Shown in pieces: positions 18,605 to 27,374 of a DNA stretch of 64,000 nucleotides. Both the position numbers and the translations under genes were made by a program. The notes under the pieces were generated by a model that was not told the origin of the DNA, searched no databases, and saw nothing but the letters and a program-made list of their open reading frames with translations. Position 1 is the stretch's first letter. The number at the start of each line of letters is the position of its first letter. The DNA is from CAVYXF01 sp963772335 (GTDB taxonomy: Bacteria > Pseudomonadota > Alphaproteobacteria > Rhizobiales > Rhodomicrobiaceae): assembly GCA_963772335.1 (NCBI GenBank), contig CAVYXF010000001.1:124001-188000 (forward strand), read 5' to 3'.

Positions 18605-19498
18605 TCAGGCGGGGCGCGGCTCGCGGCCACCGCCGAGCGATAGGATGATCGCCGAAAAATCCTTGCCGCCATTGCCTTCGGCAACGAAGCGCTCGTAGAT
18701 CTCGGCCGCATGGGCGCCCAGCGGCGTTGCCGCACCGGTGGCATTTGCCGCCTCTTGCGCGAGGTGGAGGTCCTTCAGCATGAGGCTGGCGGCGAAGCCG
18801 GGCTTGTAGTCGTTGTCGGCGGGGGACTGCGGACCGATCCCGGGCACTGGGCAATAGGTGTTAATCGACCAGCACGAGCCGGAGGAGGTCGAGACCACGT
18901 CAAACATTGCCTTACGGTCGAGGCCCATCCTGTCGGCGAGCGCGAAGGCCTCGCAGACGCCGATCATGGAAATGCCGAGCACCATGTTGTTGCAGATCTT
19001 CGCAGCTTGACCCGACCCGGCCGGGCCGCAATGCACGATCTTCTGGCCCATGGCGGCAAGGATCTGGTCTGCCGGCACCACCGCATCCGGCTCGCCGCCG
19101 CACATGAAGGTGAGCGTGCCATTGGTGGCGCCGCCGACCCCGCCCGAGACCGGCGCATCGACTGGGCGCATGCCCTTGTCCTTGGCGAGCCGGTGCAGCG
19201 CTCTGGCGCTATCGAGATCGATGGTCGAGCAGTCGATGGCAACGGCGCTTGGCGCCAGCACACCGATAACGCTCTCCCAAACCTGCCGGGCGCTCGCCCC
19301 GTCGGGGAGCATGGTGACCAGCGCATCCGCGCCGGAGGCCGCTTCCTGCGCCGTTGCGACCACGGGCAGGCCGGCTGCCGCCGCAGCGCTGCGCGCGTCT
19401 TCCATCACATCGTGACAGCGCAACTTAAAACCGGCATGGAGGAGATTGGTGGCCATGGGCCGACCCATATTGCCGAGGCCAATGAAGGCGATGTTCAT
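18605..19498 (-). CDS. mmsB: 3-hydroxyisobutyrate dehydrogenase
   Basis: This NAD-dependent enzyme of valine catabolism oxidises 3-hydroxyisobutyrate to methylmalonate semialdehyde, the substrate of the adjacent MmsA. The protein has 297 residues. It starts with the Rossmann motif IAFIGLGNMGRPMATNLL, has the substrate-binding DAPVSGGVGGATNGTL and the catalytic lysine segment GSGQAAKICNNMVL. The start at 19498 is set by the conserved MNIAFIGLGNMG and a GGAGG site just upstream; longer in-frame extensions lack homology. No enoyl-CoA hydratase or acyl-CoA dehydrogenase of the pathway is within the window. Confidence 0.95.
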   Translation of the reverse strand: MNIAFIGLGNMGRPMATNLLHAGFKLRCHDVMEDARSAAAAAGLPVVATAQEAASGADALVTMLPDGASARQVWESVIGVLAPSAVAIDCSTIDLDSARALHRLAKDKGMRPVDAPVSGGVGGATNGTLTFMCGGEPDAVVPADQILAAMGQKIVHCGPAGSGQAAKICNNMVLGISMIGVCEAFALADRMGLDRKAMFDVVSTSSGSCWSINTYCPVPGIGPQSPADNDYKPGFAASLMLKDLHLAQEAANATGAATPLGAHAAEIYERFVAEGNGGKDFSAIILSLGGGREPRPA

Positions 19499-19598
19499 GC
19501 GTTTTCCTCCCGCGCGCCGGGTTGGCTTTGCCGGCGCGAATCTTGAGCGGAGTATAAACGCTTCAATGAGCGGAAAGAAACGTTCCGCACGCGCGCTA

Positions 19599-20150
19599 TC
19601 AATCTCGATTTGATTGATGGTTCGCGGGACTCCACGCAACCGCGCCCGTGCAAGCTGATCCCTGCTGTCCGGCTTCCGCGGCGGTCGGGTGTTCGGCAAT
19701 CTTGGCAGGGCGTGCCTCGTCGGTCATCGATCCTGGGCGGTGCTCAACTGGCTGTTCAGGCGCGGAACCGTCGTGGAGTTTGATGGAGTTGATAGCGCTT
19801 TGCATCTCCTCGCGCGTAACCCCGAATTTGCGTAGCCCGCGCGCGACAATCTCGGCTGCATCCTTGTTGCCGGTGGATTCGTGAATGGCGATGTCGGCCA
19901 ACTCGCGCAGGTGCGGATTGGGCCCGCGTCCACCAAAAATGTCGCCGAGCGGCTCAGGACCGGGTTCGATGATGGGCAAAGCGGAAGCGGGTTGCCGCCG
20001 AAGCGCCAATTCACCCGGCTCGGTCTCGCGGGGGCAATGCTTTTGCAATCCTCCACGCACAATGGTCTGATTGGAAGACAGCTCATCAGCGGCAAGCGGA
20101 AGGCTCAGCGCGATGGCAAGCATTCCGGCAAGCGAAACTTTCATGGACAT
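19599..20150 (-). CDS. Secreted protein of unknown function
   Basis: The protein has 183 residues. It starts with MSMKVSLAGMLAIALSLPLAA, a Sec signal peptide with likely cleavage near residue 21. The mature part is Pro- and Glu-rich and contains a helical middle segment (LRELADIAIHESTGNKDAAEIVARGLRKFG cut at several Lys/Arg) and a low-complexity tail. I do not recognise a domain. It probably resides in the periplasm. The next gene upstream on the same strand also encodes a small exported protein, but they are 158 bp apart. Confidence 0.6.
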   Translation of the reverse strand: MSMKVSLAGMLAIALSLPLAADELSSNQTIVRGGLQKHCPRETEPGELALRRQPASALPIIEPGPEPLGDIFGGRGPNPHLRELADIAIHESTGNKDAAEIVARGLRKFGVTREEMQSAINSIKLHDGSAPEQPVEHRPGSMTDEARPAKIAEHPTAAEAGQQGSACTGAVAWSPANHQSNRD

Positions 20151-20308
20151 GCCACTCTCCTCACCGAGATATGCCCCCTCAGGTCGCGAGAAGATGCGGG
20201 CAAGCGGCTGGTCGGCCCCGATATGAGGCCTCGATCAAATCCGCGCCAGAGCGAGCGGCGAAGGAGCGAGTGGGTAGACGGGCCTCGTGAGAGGCCCGTC
20301 GAAGCGAC

Positions 20309-20476
20309 TTAATTTCCATTACGCTGCACTTCGTCCCAGTATGCCCGGACGCTTTGCGAGCTGTTCGCGTCCTCAGCAACAGACCCATTCTCGACGTGAG
20401 AGGGACGCGCGATGGTCGCGGAAGTGCTGGCCAGGATCGCCACGATAACCAGGGCTGAACGGAAGAGGGTGTTCAT
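20309..20476 (-). CDS. Small exported peptide, unknown function
   Basis: The 55-residue product begins MNTLFRSALVIVAILASTSA, a clear signal peptide. It leaves a mature peptide of about 33 residues ending AYWDEVQRNGN. The start at 20476 is supported by GGAGCAAAAACG directly upstream. A longer frame to 20524 adds 16 residues without hydrophobic character. The function is unknown, and its small size lowers confidence. Confidence 0.55.
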   Translation of the reverse strand: MNTLFRSALVIVAILASTSATIARPSHVENGSVAEDANSSQSVRAYWDEVQRNGN

Positions 20477-20835
20477 CGTTTTTGCTCCAATTTTTCCGCT
20501 CGGGGCCGTAGCGGGATTGCTCACGGCCGGAGGGATACCGTCGCACTATGCGCGCCATGAAAGGCTGTGGCGTTGGCATTTCCCAACTGAGCAGCAGGAG
20601 TAAAATCGAATGACTTTCCGCATTGGCGACACGAAGGGGCGAGCAGACAGACCCCGCCTTCACCGCCCGGTCATTGCCGGCGCATTGCCCGACAGTTTGA
20701 AGCTCCGGCAGGAGCTCAGGATTGTGAAACGCCCGGCAGCTATTGCCGCGGCCCACCTCCTCGGCTCGTTTGATCAGGCTCAAAGACGCACCGCGCATGC
20801 GGCGGTAAAAAACGTGGGGGAGGTTCTTCAAGGCC
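20477..20835. other. Intergenic region upstream of hemN
   Basis: No protein gene is convincing here. It contains the divergent promoters of the small exported-peptide gene and hemN, including the FNR/FixK box at 20770-20783. Confidence 0.5.
20770..20783 (+). promoter_or_regulatory. FNR/FixK-type box upstream of hemN
   Basis: TTGATCAGGCTCAA matches the TTGAT-N4-ATCAA consensus with one mismatch. It ends 52 bp before the hemN ATG, a normal position for activation. Oxygen-independent coproporphyrinogen oxidase genes are classic FNR/FixK targets. Confidence 0.6.
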
Positions 20836-22182
20836 ATGAATCAGGCGATCACAAAGTTCATCAATGCGCGGGTTCCCCGCTATACGAGCTATCCCACGGC
20901 GAATCATTTTTCTGCTGGGATCGGCGAGGCAGATCTGCGCGGTTGGCTCGACGCCATCCCCAAGCCGGCGCCGGTTTCGCTCTATCTCCACATCCCCTTT
21001 TGCCGGAAGATGTGCTGGTATTGCGGGTGCAACATGCGGCTGGTTGCGCGCTATGAGCCGGTCGCAGCCTACGTAAACCGCCTGATCGAGGAAATTCACC
21101 TCATTGCGGATGCGCTTGCCGAGCGCCAGCGTGTATCCCACATCCATTGGGGCGGCGGCACGCCGACCGTTCTCTCGCCGCAGGATTTCGCGCGCGTCGA
21201 TGAAGCCCTCCGCAAGCGTTTCGATGTCTCTCCCGATGCCGAGATTGCTGTCGAGATCGACCCGCGCACGCTGACTGAGGAGACGGCGGACGGATTGCAG
21301 CGCATGGGGTGCAACCGGGCGAGCCTGGGCGTGCAGGAGTTCGACGAGGGCGTGCAACGGGCGATCAATCGGATTCAGCCCGTTGAGAGCGTCGGGAAAG
21401 TTACGGAGTGGCTCCGCTCCAGGGGCATTGGCGCGATCAATTTCGATCTGATGTATGGCTTGCCGCACCAGACCTCGGCCATGCTGTCCGACACCATTGA
21501 GCAAGCTGTTCGGCTCGGGCCGGACCGGATCGCACTGTTCGGCTATGCCCATGTCCCCTGGATGGCGAAGAACCAGCGCATGATCGAAACCGCTTCTCTG
21601 GCGGGGGCCGAAGCGCGCTTTGAAATAGCGGAAGCGGCTGGCGATCAGCTCGAGAGCCTGGGTTATCAGCGGATCGGCATCGACCATTTCGCCCGGCCCG
21701 AAGATCCGCTTGCCTGCGCGGCGCGCTCCGGCCGTCTTCGCCGGAATTTTCAGGGCTACACGGCCGATGGGGCCGAGGTGCTGATCGGAATGGGAGCGAG
21801 CGCCATCTCGGCGTTGCCGGAAGGCTATGCGCAAAACATCGTCGAGACCGGTGCTTATATGCGCGCAGTCGGCGAGGGCCACCTGCCGGTCGCCAAGGGC
21901 CTGCTCTTTTCGGGCGACGATCTCCTGCGCCGGGCGATTATCGAGAGACTGATGTGCGATTTTTGCGTGGACCTGAAGGCGATTACCGACGCGTTCGGCA
22001 CCCCGATCTGCGCCCTTCAATCATCGATAGAGCAGATCGAGGCCTATGCCCGGGAAAAGCTGGTGGAGTGGGATGGCCATCGCTTGCATATAACCAAGCA
22101 CGGCCGGGCATTGACCCGGCTGATCGCCTCAGCATTCGATGTCTATCTTGCCGAAGGGCAAAGACGACACGCAGCTATGTAA
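20836..22182 (+). CDS. hemN: Oxygen-independent coproporphyrinogen III oxidase
   Basis: This radical-SAM enzyme converts coproporphyrinogen III to protoporphyrinogen IX for heme, or for bacteriochlorophyll in phototrophs, when oxygen is scarce. The 448-residue protein has YLHIPFCRKMCWYCGC, with the cluster cysteines at residues 56, 60 and 63 and the extra C65 of true HemN. It also has HWGGGTPTVLS, EIDPRTLT and GVQEFDEGVQRAINR, and the HemN C-terminal domain. The length is normal. The gene stands alone, and a FNR/FixK box upstream predicts induction under low oxygen. Confidence 0.95.
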   Translation: MNQAITKFINARVPRYTSYPTANHFSAGIGEADLRGWLDAIPKPAPVSLYLHIPFCRKMCWYCGCNMRLVARYEPVAAYVNRLIEEIHLIADALAERQRVSHIHWGGGTPTVLSPQDFARVDEALRKRFDVSPDAEIAVEIDPRTLTEETADGLQRMGCNRASLGVQEFDEGVQRAINRIQPVESVGKVTEWLRSRGIGAINFDLMYGLPHQTSAMLSDTIEQAVRLGPDRIALFGYAHVPWMAKNQRMIETASLAGAEARFEIAEAAGDQLESLGYQRIGIDHFARPEDPLACAARSGRLRRNFQGYTADGAEVLIGMGASAISALPEGYAQNIVETGAYMRAVGEGHLPVAKGLLFSGDDLLRRAIIERLMCDFCVDLKAITDAFGTPICALQSSIEQIEAYAREKLVEWDGHRLHITKHGRALTRLIASAFDVYLAEGQRRHAAM

Positions 22183-22278
22183 CGCATGTCCTCTTCCGAC
22201 ATCGTTGGCGAGCGGCCGAAACATTTCAGCCGGCGAGAGCCTGCTTGCGAGCCGACGGGCCGCCACTTTCGCGCGAAC

Positions 22279-23199
22279 TTATTCCTTCACCGCCCCGGTC
22301 ATTGCCGACACATAATGCTCGACGAAGAAAGCATAGAGGATGACCAGCGGCAGCGAGCCGACCAGCGCGCCCGCCATCAGCGACCCCCAGCGGTAGATGT
22401 CGCCGTCAACGAACTCGTTGACGATCGCAACCGGCACCGTCTTGTTCTGTGTCGAGGAGAGGAATGTCAGCGCATAGATGAACTCATTCCAGCACAGGGT
22501 GAAGCAGAAGATAAAGGCGGAGATCAGCCCAGGGATGGCGAGCGGCAGCACGATCTTGATCAGGATCTGCCAGCGGCCCGCTCCATCAATCAGCGCACAT
22601 TCCTCCAGCTCATATGGGATCGTCTTGAAATAGCCCATCAGGAGCCAAGTCGAGAACGGAATGAGGATGGTCGGATAGGTGAGGATCAGTGCGAAGGGCG
22701 TGTCGAACAGGCCGTATTGGAACACCACCGACGACAGAGGAATGAACAGGATCGAGGGCGGCACGAGGTACGCCAGGAAGATGGCGCCACCGACCCACTG
22801 CGCACCCTTAAAGCGCAGGCGCACGATCGCATAAGCGGCGAACACGCTGGCGATCATCGACAGCACGGTCGCGCTGATCGCCACAAACATCGTGTTCCAC
22901 AGCCAGAGCGGATATTTGGTCTCGAACAGCAGCTTCTCGATATGTTTGAAGGTCGGGTTCCAGGTCCAGAACGGATTGAACTTGTCGAGGTCCAGGAGCT
23001 GGTCGTCCGGCTTCACGGCGGTCAGCGCCATCCAATAGAACGGGAACAGCAGCACGATCAGGATCAGCGTCAGCGGCAGGTAGACGCGGATCAGCCGGCT
23101 CGGCAGGCTCTCCAGATAGCCCATGCCCGCGGTGTCGTCGTCATGCGAGGCGGCGAGTTTGCGGTCGACCTGCTCGCGTTCAGCGGTGAGCTCAGTCAT
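22279..23199 (-). CDS. Carbohydrate ABC transporter permease (MalG type)
   Basis: This is a six-span inner-membrane permease of the MalG/CUT1 class. The EAA loop contains ELEECALIDGAGRWQILIKI. Spans are visible at about residues 35-58, 100-125, 132-155, 165-185, 210-235 and 270-290. The start at 23199 (MTELTAERE) overlaps the stop of the upstream permease by 8 bp; an in-frame ATG at 23208 is the alternative. It is last in a minus-strand operon of binding protein, MalF-type and MalG-type permeases. No ABC ATPase gene is linked in this window. Confidence 0.92.
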   Translation of the reverse strand: MTELTAEREQVDRKLAASHDDDTAGMGYLESLPSRLIRVYLPLTLILIVLLFPFYWMALTAVKPDDQLLDLDKFNPFWTWNPTFKHIEKLLFETKYPLWLWNTMFVAISATVLSMIASVFAAYAIVRLRFKGAQWVGGAIFLAYLVPPSILFIPLSSVVFQYGLFDTPFALILTYPTILIPFSTWLLMGYFKTIPYELEECALIDGAGRWQILIKIVLPLAIPGLISAFIFCFTLCWNEFIYALTFLSSTQNKTVPVAIVNEFVDGDIYRWGSLMAGALVGSLPLVILYAFFVEHYVSAMTGAVKE

Positions 23200-24148
23200 T
23201 GCTTTCACCCTGTTGCCATTTGCGGCGCTGCAATCCGAACCAGGAGATCAAGATCGCGCCGAGCAGGAAGGGAATCATGGCCGTCGAGATGGCAGCGCCT
23301 TCACCGAGCTGGCCCGACAGGATTGCGCGCTGATAGGACAGCGTCGCCATGAGCTGGGTGGCGTTCACTGGACCGCCGCGCGTCAGCACCCAGATGAGCT
23401 GGAAGTCGGTAAATGTGAACAGCACTGAGAAGGTCATCACCACCGCGATGATCGGCGTCAGTAGCGGATAGGTAACATGGCGGAAAATCTGCAGGCGCGT
23501 CGCGCCGTCGAGGGTGGCGGCCTCGTAGAGCGATGGTGACACCGTCTGCAGGCCCGCGAGCAGGGTGATCGCGACGAAGGGAACGCCGCGCCAGATATTG
23601 GCGAAGATCACCGACCAGCGCGCATTCCAGGGATCACCGAGGAAATCAATATTGCCCGAGATCAGGCCGAGCTGGCGCAGCGACCAGGATATTATCGAGA
23701 ACTGCGCATCGTAGATCCACCAGAAGGCGATCGCCGACAGGACCGTCGGCACGATGAACGGGATTAGCACCACTGCGCGCAGCATGGCCTTGAACGGCAG
23801 GCGCTCATTGAGCAGCAGCGCGAGGTAGAGGCCGATCGCGAATTTGATGATGCTCGCGACGATTGTGTAGAGCAGCGTGTTGAAGATCGACAGCCAGAAG
23901 ACCGAGTCGTCCCATAGCCAGGTGTAGTTTTCGGCGCCGATGAATTCCCCGCTCCGGCCGATCTTGGCGTCGGTAAAAGAGAGCCAGACGCCGAGCCCGA
24001 GCGGGTAGGCCAGGAACAGGATTAGGAAGGCTGCGGCCGGCAGCATGAACCAAAACGCGATCCAGTTGCGATTGACGCGCAGGCGCTCCCATAGGGAGGC
24101 TTCGCGCGGAGCGGCTTTCGACCCCCGGCCTAGTGCGAGATCCGCCAT
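23192..24148 (-). CDS. Carbohydrate ABC transporter permease (MalF type)
   Basis: The 318-residue permease of the CUT1 class has six spans, the first near residues 33-55 (FWFMLPAAAFLILFLAYPLG). Its EAA loop is LYEAATLDGATRLQIFRHV. It is translationally coupled to the MalG-type permease downstream and separated by about 70 bp from the binding-protein gene upstream, with a strong hairpin in the gap. The substrate is probably a sugar, sugar alcohol or polyol, judged by family only. Confidence 0.92.
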   Translation of the reverse strand: MADLALGRGSKAAPREASLWERLRVNRNWIAFWFMLPAAAFLILFLAYPLGLGVWLSFTDAKIGRSGEFIGAENYTWLWDDSVFWLSIFNTLLYTIVASIIKFAIGLYLALLLNERLPFKAMLRAVVLIPFIVPTVLSAIAFWWIYDAQFSIISWSLRQLGLISGNIDFLGDPWNARWSVIFANIWRGVPFVAITLLAGLQTVSPSLYEAATLDGATRLQIFRHVTYPLLTPIIAVVMTFSVLFTFTDFQLIWVLTRGGPVNATQLMATLSYQRAILSGQLGEGAAISTAMIPFLLGAILISWFGLQRRKWQQGESND

Positions 24149-24176
24149 GTTTGCGGCCTTCCATTAAGAGGATGCG

Positions 24177-24201
24177 GGGCAGCGCCGCATCGGCGCTGCC
24201 C
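24177..24201 (-). terminator. Hairpin between binding-protein and permease genes
   Basis: A perfect 10-bp GC stem, GGGCAGCGCC and GGCGCTGCCC, with a 5-nt loop. It lies just after the binding-protein stop. On the minus strand no U-run follows, so it more likely limits decay or read-through than ends transcription completely. This would keep binding protein in excess of permeases. Confidence 0.5.
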
Positions 24202-24217
24202 GCCTTTTTCGCGGCTA

Positions 24218-25537
24218 TCAGCGATAGATGCGCTGGAACTGACGCTCGGCAATGCGGATTGCGCCTTTCACGTCCTCGCGGCCCGTGCAATAGGTGGCGA
24301 ACATATCGAGCAGTATGAAATCGGCGATCGCCGCGGCGGCCTTCTCGCCGACCGAGCCAAGGCCGCCGGCGGTCAGCGTGCGCTTGCCCGCCTGGCCGAA
24401 GATCGTCCGCTTGGGATCGGCGGTCCACACCGGATTGGAGTCATAAGCGTTGAGGCAGTGGGTCAGGTACCCCTGTGCCGCTTCCAGCCATTTGTTGAAC
24501 TGGTCGGCCTCGAGCATGTACGCCATCAGCGCCTTCACGGCCTGCGGATATTTTGTGTAACTCATCCCCAGCATTGGATAGAGCAGATGCAGCTCCGTCG
24601 GCTTGCCGATCGGACCGATCGGCCATACCGCATGGTTCATATCATTGGCGATGTCCTTTTTGGACGGATCCTTGTTGGCCGCGACATAGATCGAGATGCC
24701 GTTGTCGGTCCAATTGATTTCGCCGCCGAGGAAGGCCTTGTTGTTCGAAGCGTCGTTCCAGGAGGCGGTGCCCGGCACCATGTTCTCATAGAGCTGCTTG
24801 GCGTATTCGAGGGCCTTGGCGGTCTCGGGTGAGTTGAGGATTACCTTGTCGTTCGCATCGACCGCATTGCCACCATGCGACCACAGGCACCAATGCACCC
24901 AGCCATTGCCGTCACCCGAGGCATGCCCCAGGGCGAAGCCGCCCGGCGTGTTGTTCTTCTTCATTGCCTTGGTGTATTCGAGGAACTCGTCGGTAGTGGT
25001 CGGGAATTTCGAGAAGCCGGCCTTGTTCGACGCCTCGATGCGGTAATTCAGCATGTTGCCGCTGTAGCAGATCGGAATGCAGATCCACTTGCCGCCACTC
25101 TTGCCGTACTTCTCAGCCAACTCGACCCACCCGCCATATTTCTTGCCGAGATAGTCGGCGACGTCCGATACGTCGAGGCACTTCTGCGGGAACAGATGCG
25201 GCAGCGAGTAGAGGCCCCAGAAGATGTCCTGGCCAGCGCCGGTATTGGCCGCGACCGACGCTTTGGGCTGCACGTCCTCGTAGGATTCACGTGAGATGGT
25301 GACCTTGACGCCAGTCGCCTTGGTAAAAGCGTCGATCAGCGCGACGAAGGCATCGTCTTCGGACTGCACGAAATATTTCCAGCGCAGCATCGACAATTCC
25401 GCGCCGCTTTCTGGCTTCCAGGGCGCCGACTGTGCCCAGGCCTTCGCCCATTCGAGAAGCCCGGAGCCGGTGAGCGCCCCGGCCGCAGCAACCGTCGTGC
25501 CGCCCGCCAGAAGAGCGCGGCGTGTAATCAAAGTCAT
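24218..25537 (-). CDS. Extracellular solute-binding protein (family 1) of sugar ABC importer
   Basis: The 439-residue periplasmic binding protein starts MTLITRRALLAGGTTVAAAG, a twin-arginine (Tat) type signal with RR before the hydrophobic stretch and a probable AQS/AWA cleavage region near residue 36. The fold signature of family 1 binding proteins is visible in ALIDAFTKATGVKVTISRE and the FLEYTKAMKKNN region. It is first in the operon with the two permeases. The export route suggests it folds, or binds a cofactor, before export. The ligand cannot be deduced. Confidence 0.9.
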   Translation of the reverse strand: MTLITRRALLAGGTTVAAAGALTGSGLLEWAKAWAQSAPWKPESGAELSMLRWKYFVQSEDDAFVALIDAFTKATGVKVTISRESYEDVQPKASVAANTGAGQDIFWGLYSLPHLFPQKCLDVSDVADYLGKKYGGWVELAEKYGKSGGKWICIPICYSGNMLNYRIEASNKAGFSKFPTTTDEFLEYTKAMKKNNTPGGFALGHASGDGNGWVHWCLWSHGGNAVDANDKVILNSPETAKALEYAKQLYENMVPGTASWNDASNNKAFLGGEINWTDNGISIYVAANKDPSKKDIANDMNHAVWPIGPIGKPTELHLLYPMLGMSYTKYPQAVKALMAYMLEADQFNKWLEAAQGYLTHCLNAYDSNPVWTADPKRTIFGQAGKRTLTAGGLGSVGEKAAAAIADFILLDMFATYCTGREDVKGAIRIAERQFQRIYR

Positions 25538-25877
25538 TCCTGTTTCCTCCCTTGAACGTGATGTTATGAAACCGGTCTTTTCGACCTTTGACGCCTCGAA
25601 AGCGCATGCTGGGATAGGATGGGCGCAGCTAATTCTGGCGCCGCAATTTCTGCTTCGTTAACGGAGCTACGATGTCCTTCCAATCATGCTCTTGCGATAG
25701 GCTCCAAGGCCCGTGTCCATTGGCGACGAAAATGAAGCATAGCAGCCACTCCCGCTTCATAGCCGCTTTGGCAGACAGATTATCTGAATTCGCCCGATAA
25801 GCCAAACTTGAACGCAGCTCCAGACCGCCTCACTTGCGAGGCGCGAAAGCGCTGCGCAAGCCGAGCAGTGCGGAAGC
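25538..25877. other. Intergenic region, no gene seen
   Basis: Promoter region of the ABC importer operon and the 3' side of the decarboxylase gene. No convincing reading frame, RNA gene or strong hairpin was seen. Confidence 0.5.
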
Positions 25878-27347
25878 TTAAGCGGCTGCCAGCGCGCTGA
25901 CCGCCGCCAGCATCGCGTCGATGTCTGCCTGTGTCGTGCGATGGTTCACGAAGGCGCAGCGGATCACCGTCTCGTCGCCAATCGTGGTCCAGGACGGCGC
26001 GGCTGTCCCGGCCTCCTGCAGATCGAGCACCAGCTCACGGTTGGCCGTGCCGCGGTCCGCACCCCGCAGGCCGAAGCAGACGATATTCAGCGCAACCGGC
26101 GCCTTAAGCTCGAACAGGGGATGAGCCTTGATTTTTTCGGCGAGATAACGCGCCAGCTCGCAATTTCCCAGCATTGCATCGCCGATCTTATCCGTGCCTA
26201 GCGTTGTGATGGTCATCCAGGTCTTCAGGGCCCGGCAACTGCGCGACAGGTCCGGCCCTAGGTCGCAGGGCCAGGTCTCGCCGGCGGCAAGCCCGCGTTC
26301 GGCCCGCTGCAGATAAGCGGTGGGATTGGCGAAAGCCTTTCTGTGCTCCGCGCCGTCCCGGACCAGCAGGAAGCCAGCATCATACGGGACCTGTCCCCAT
26401 TTATGGAAATCCAGAGCGATCGAGTCCGACTTCTCAATCCCGGAGAACAGCGGGCGCAGTGCCGGGGAGAATGCAGCGAGCGCGCCGATCGCGCCGTCGA
26501 CATGGAACCAGAGTGCCTCGCGCGCGGCGATCTCGGCAATCCGCTGCAGCGGATCGATGGCGCCGGTGTTCACCGTGCCGGCCGTCCCGACAATCAGGAA
26601 CGGCCGGTAGCCGGCGGCGCGGTCCTCAGCAATCGCCACCTCCAGGCTTGCCACATTCAGACGGCCCGCCGCGTCGGTTGCGATCCGGCGCAGATATGCG
26701 GAGCCGATCCCGGCAAGCTCCATGGCCTGGAAGATGCAGCCATGCGCCTCGGCCGAGGTGTAGGCGGTGAGCTGATGGGCTCCGTCACGCAGGCAGAGGC
26801 GCCGCAAATCGGGTCCCGCTGCCCAAGTCTTGGCGACGATTAAGGCGAGAAAATTCGCCATCGACGAGCCAGTCAGGAATAGGCCGGAGGCGGGCCCAGG
26901 GTAAGTGAACAGCTCGGCCATCCAGCGCACCACCTGTTTTTCGACCTCGAGCCCGATATGGTCACGGCCTCCGCAATTCATGTTGAGCCCGGCGGCGATC
27001 ATCTCGCCCAGCATGCCGAACGGCGTTCCGGCGCCATGAACCCAGCCGGCAAAGCGCGGGTGAAGGTTTCCGGTGGTGTAGGGGATGATTGAGTGCTTCA
27101 CATCCTCCAGCACATCAGCCAATCCACGGGGCCGGCGTGGGATCGGCTGGGCAAAGCGCTCGCGCACCGCGGCCGGTGCCTGTTGCCATACCGGCCGGTC
27201 CCGGATCGTCTCGATATGGGTAATGACATCGTCCAGCATCGTGTGAGCGAGCTCGCGGAAGGCGCTCCAATCCGCCGGATCGAGGTCGCGGGATCGAGAG
27301 GGCAGCCCTGTGTCTCCGGTGCTCGGCCGGTCTTCCAACGATGGCAT
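25878..27347 (-). CDS. PLP-dependent decarboxylase (aromatic-L-amino-acid/group II family)
   Basis: The 489-residue protein is a group II PLP decarboxylase. It has NLHPRFAGWVHGAGTP, the HVDGAIGA segment with the PLP-binding Asp, and DFHKWGQVPYDAGFLL with the PLP lysine in HKW. Related enzymes decarboxylate aromatic amino acids, glutamate or 2,4-diaminobutyrate. The family alone does not give the substrate. It lies 27 bp downstream of the D-2-hydroxyacid dehydrogenase and the FadR-type regulator on the same strand, opposite a TRAP transporter. An imported organic acid or amine pathway is a plausible context. Confidence 0.87.
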   Translation of the reverse strand: MPSLEDRPSTGDTGLPSRSRDLDPADWSAFRELAHTMLDDVITHIETIRDRPVWQQAPAAVRERFAQPIPRRPRGLADVLEDVKHSIIPYTTGNLHPRFAGWVHGAGTPFGMLGEMIAAGLNMNCGGRDHIGLEVEKQVVRWMAELFTYPGPASGLFLTGSSMANFLALIVAKTWAAGPDLRRLCLRDGAHQLTAYTSAEAHGCIFQAMELAGIGSAYLRRIATDAAGRLNVASLEVAIAEDRAAGYRPFLIVGTAGTVNTGAIDPLQRIAEIAAREALWFHVDGAIGALAAFSPALRPLFSGIEKSDSIALDFHKWGQVPYDAGFLLVRDGAEHRKAFANPTAYLQRAERGLAAGETWPCDLGPDLSRSCRALKTWMTITTLGTDKIGDAMLGNCELARYLAEKIKAHPLFELKAPVALNIVCFGLRGADRGTANRELVLDLQEAGTAAPSWTTIGDETVIRCAFVNHRTTQADIDAMLAAVSALAAA

Positions 27348-27374
27348 TTCAACTCCGCCCTGGCATGCAATGGC

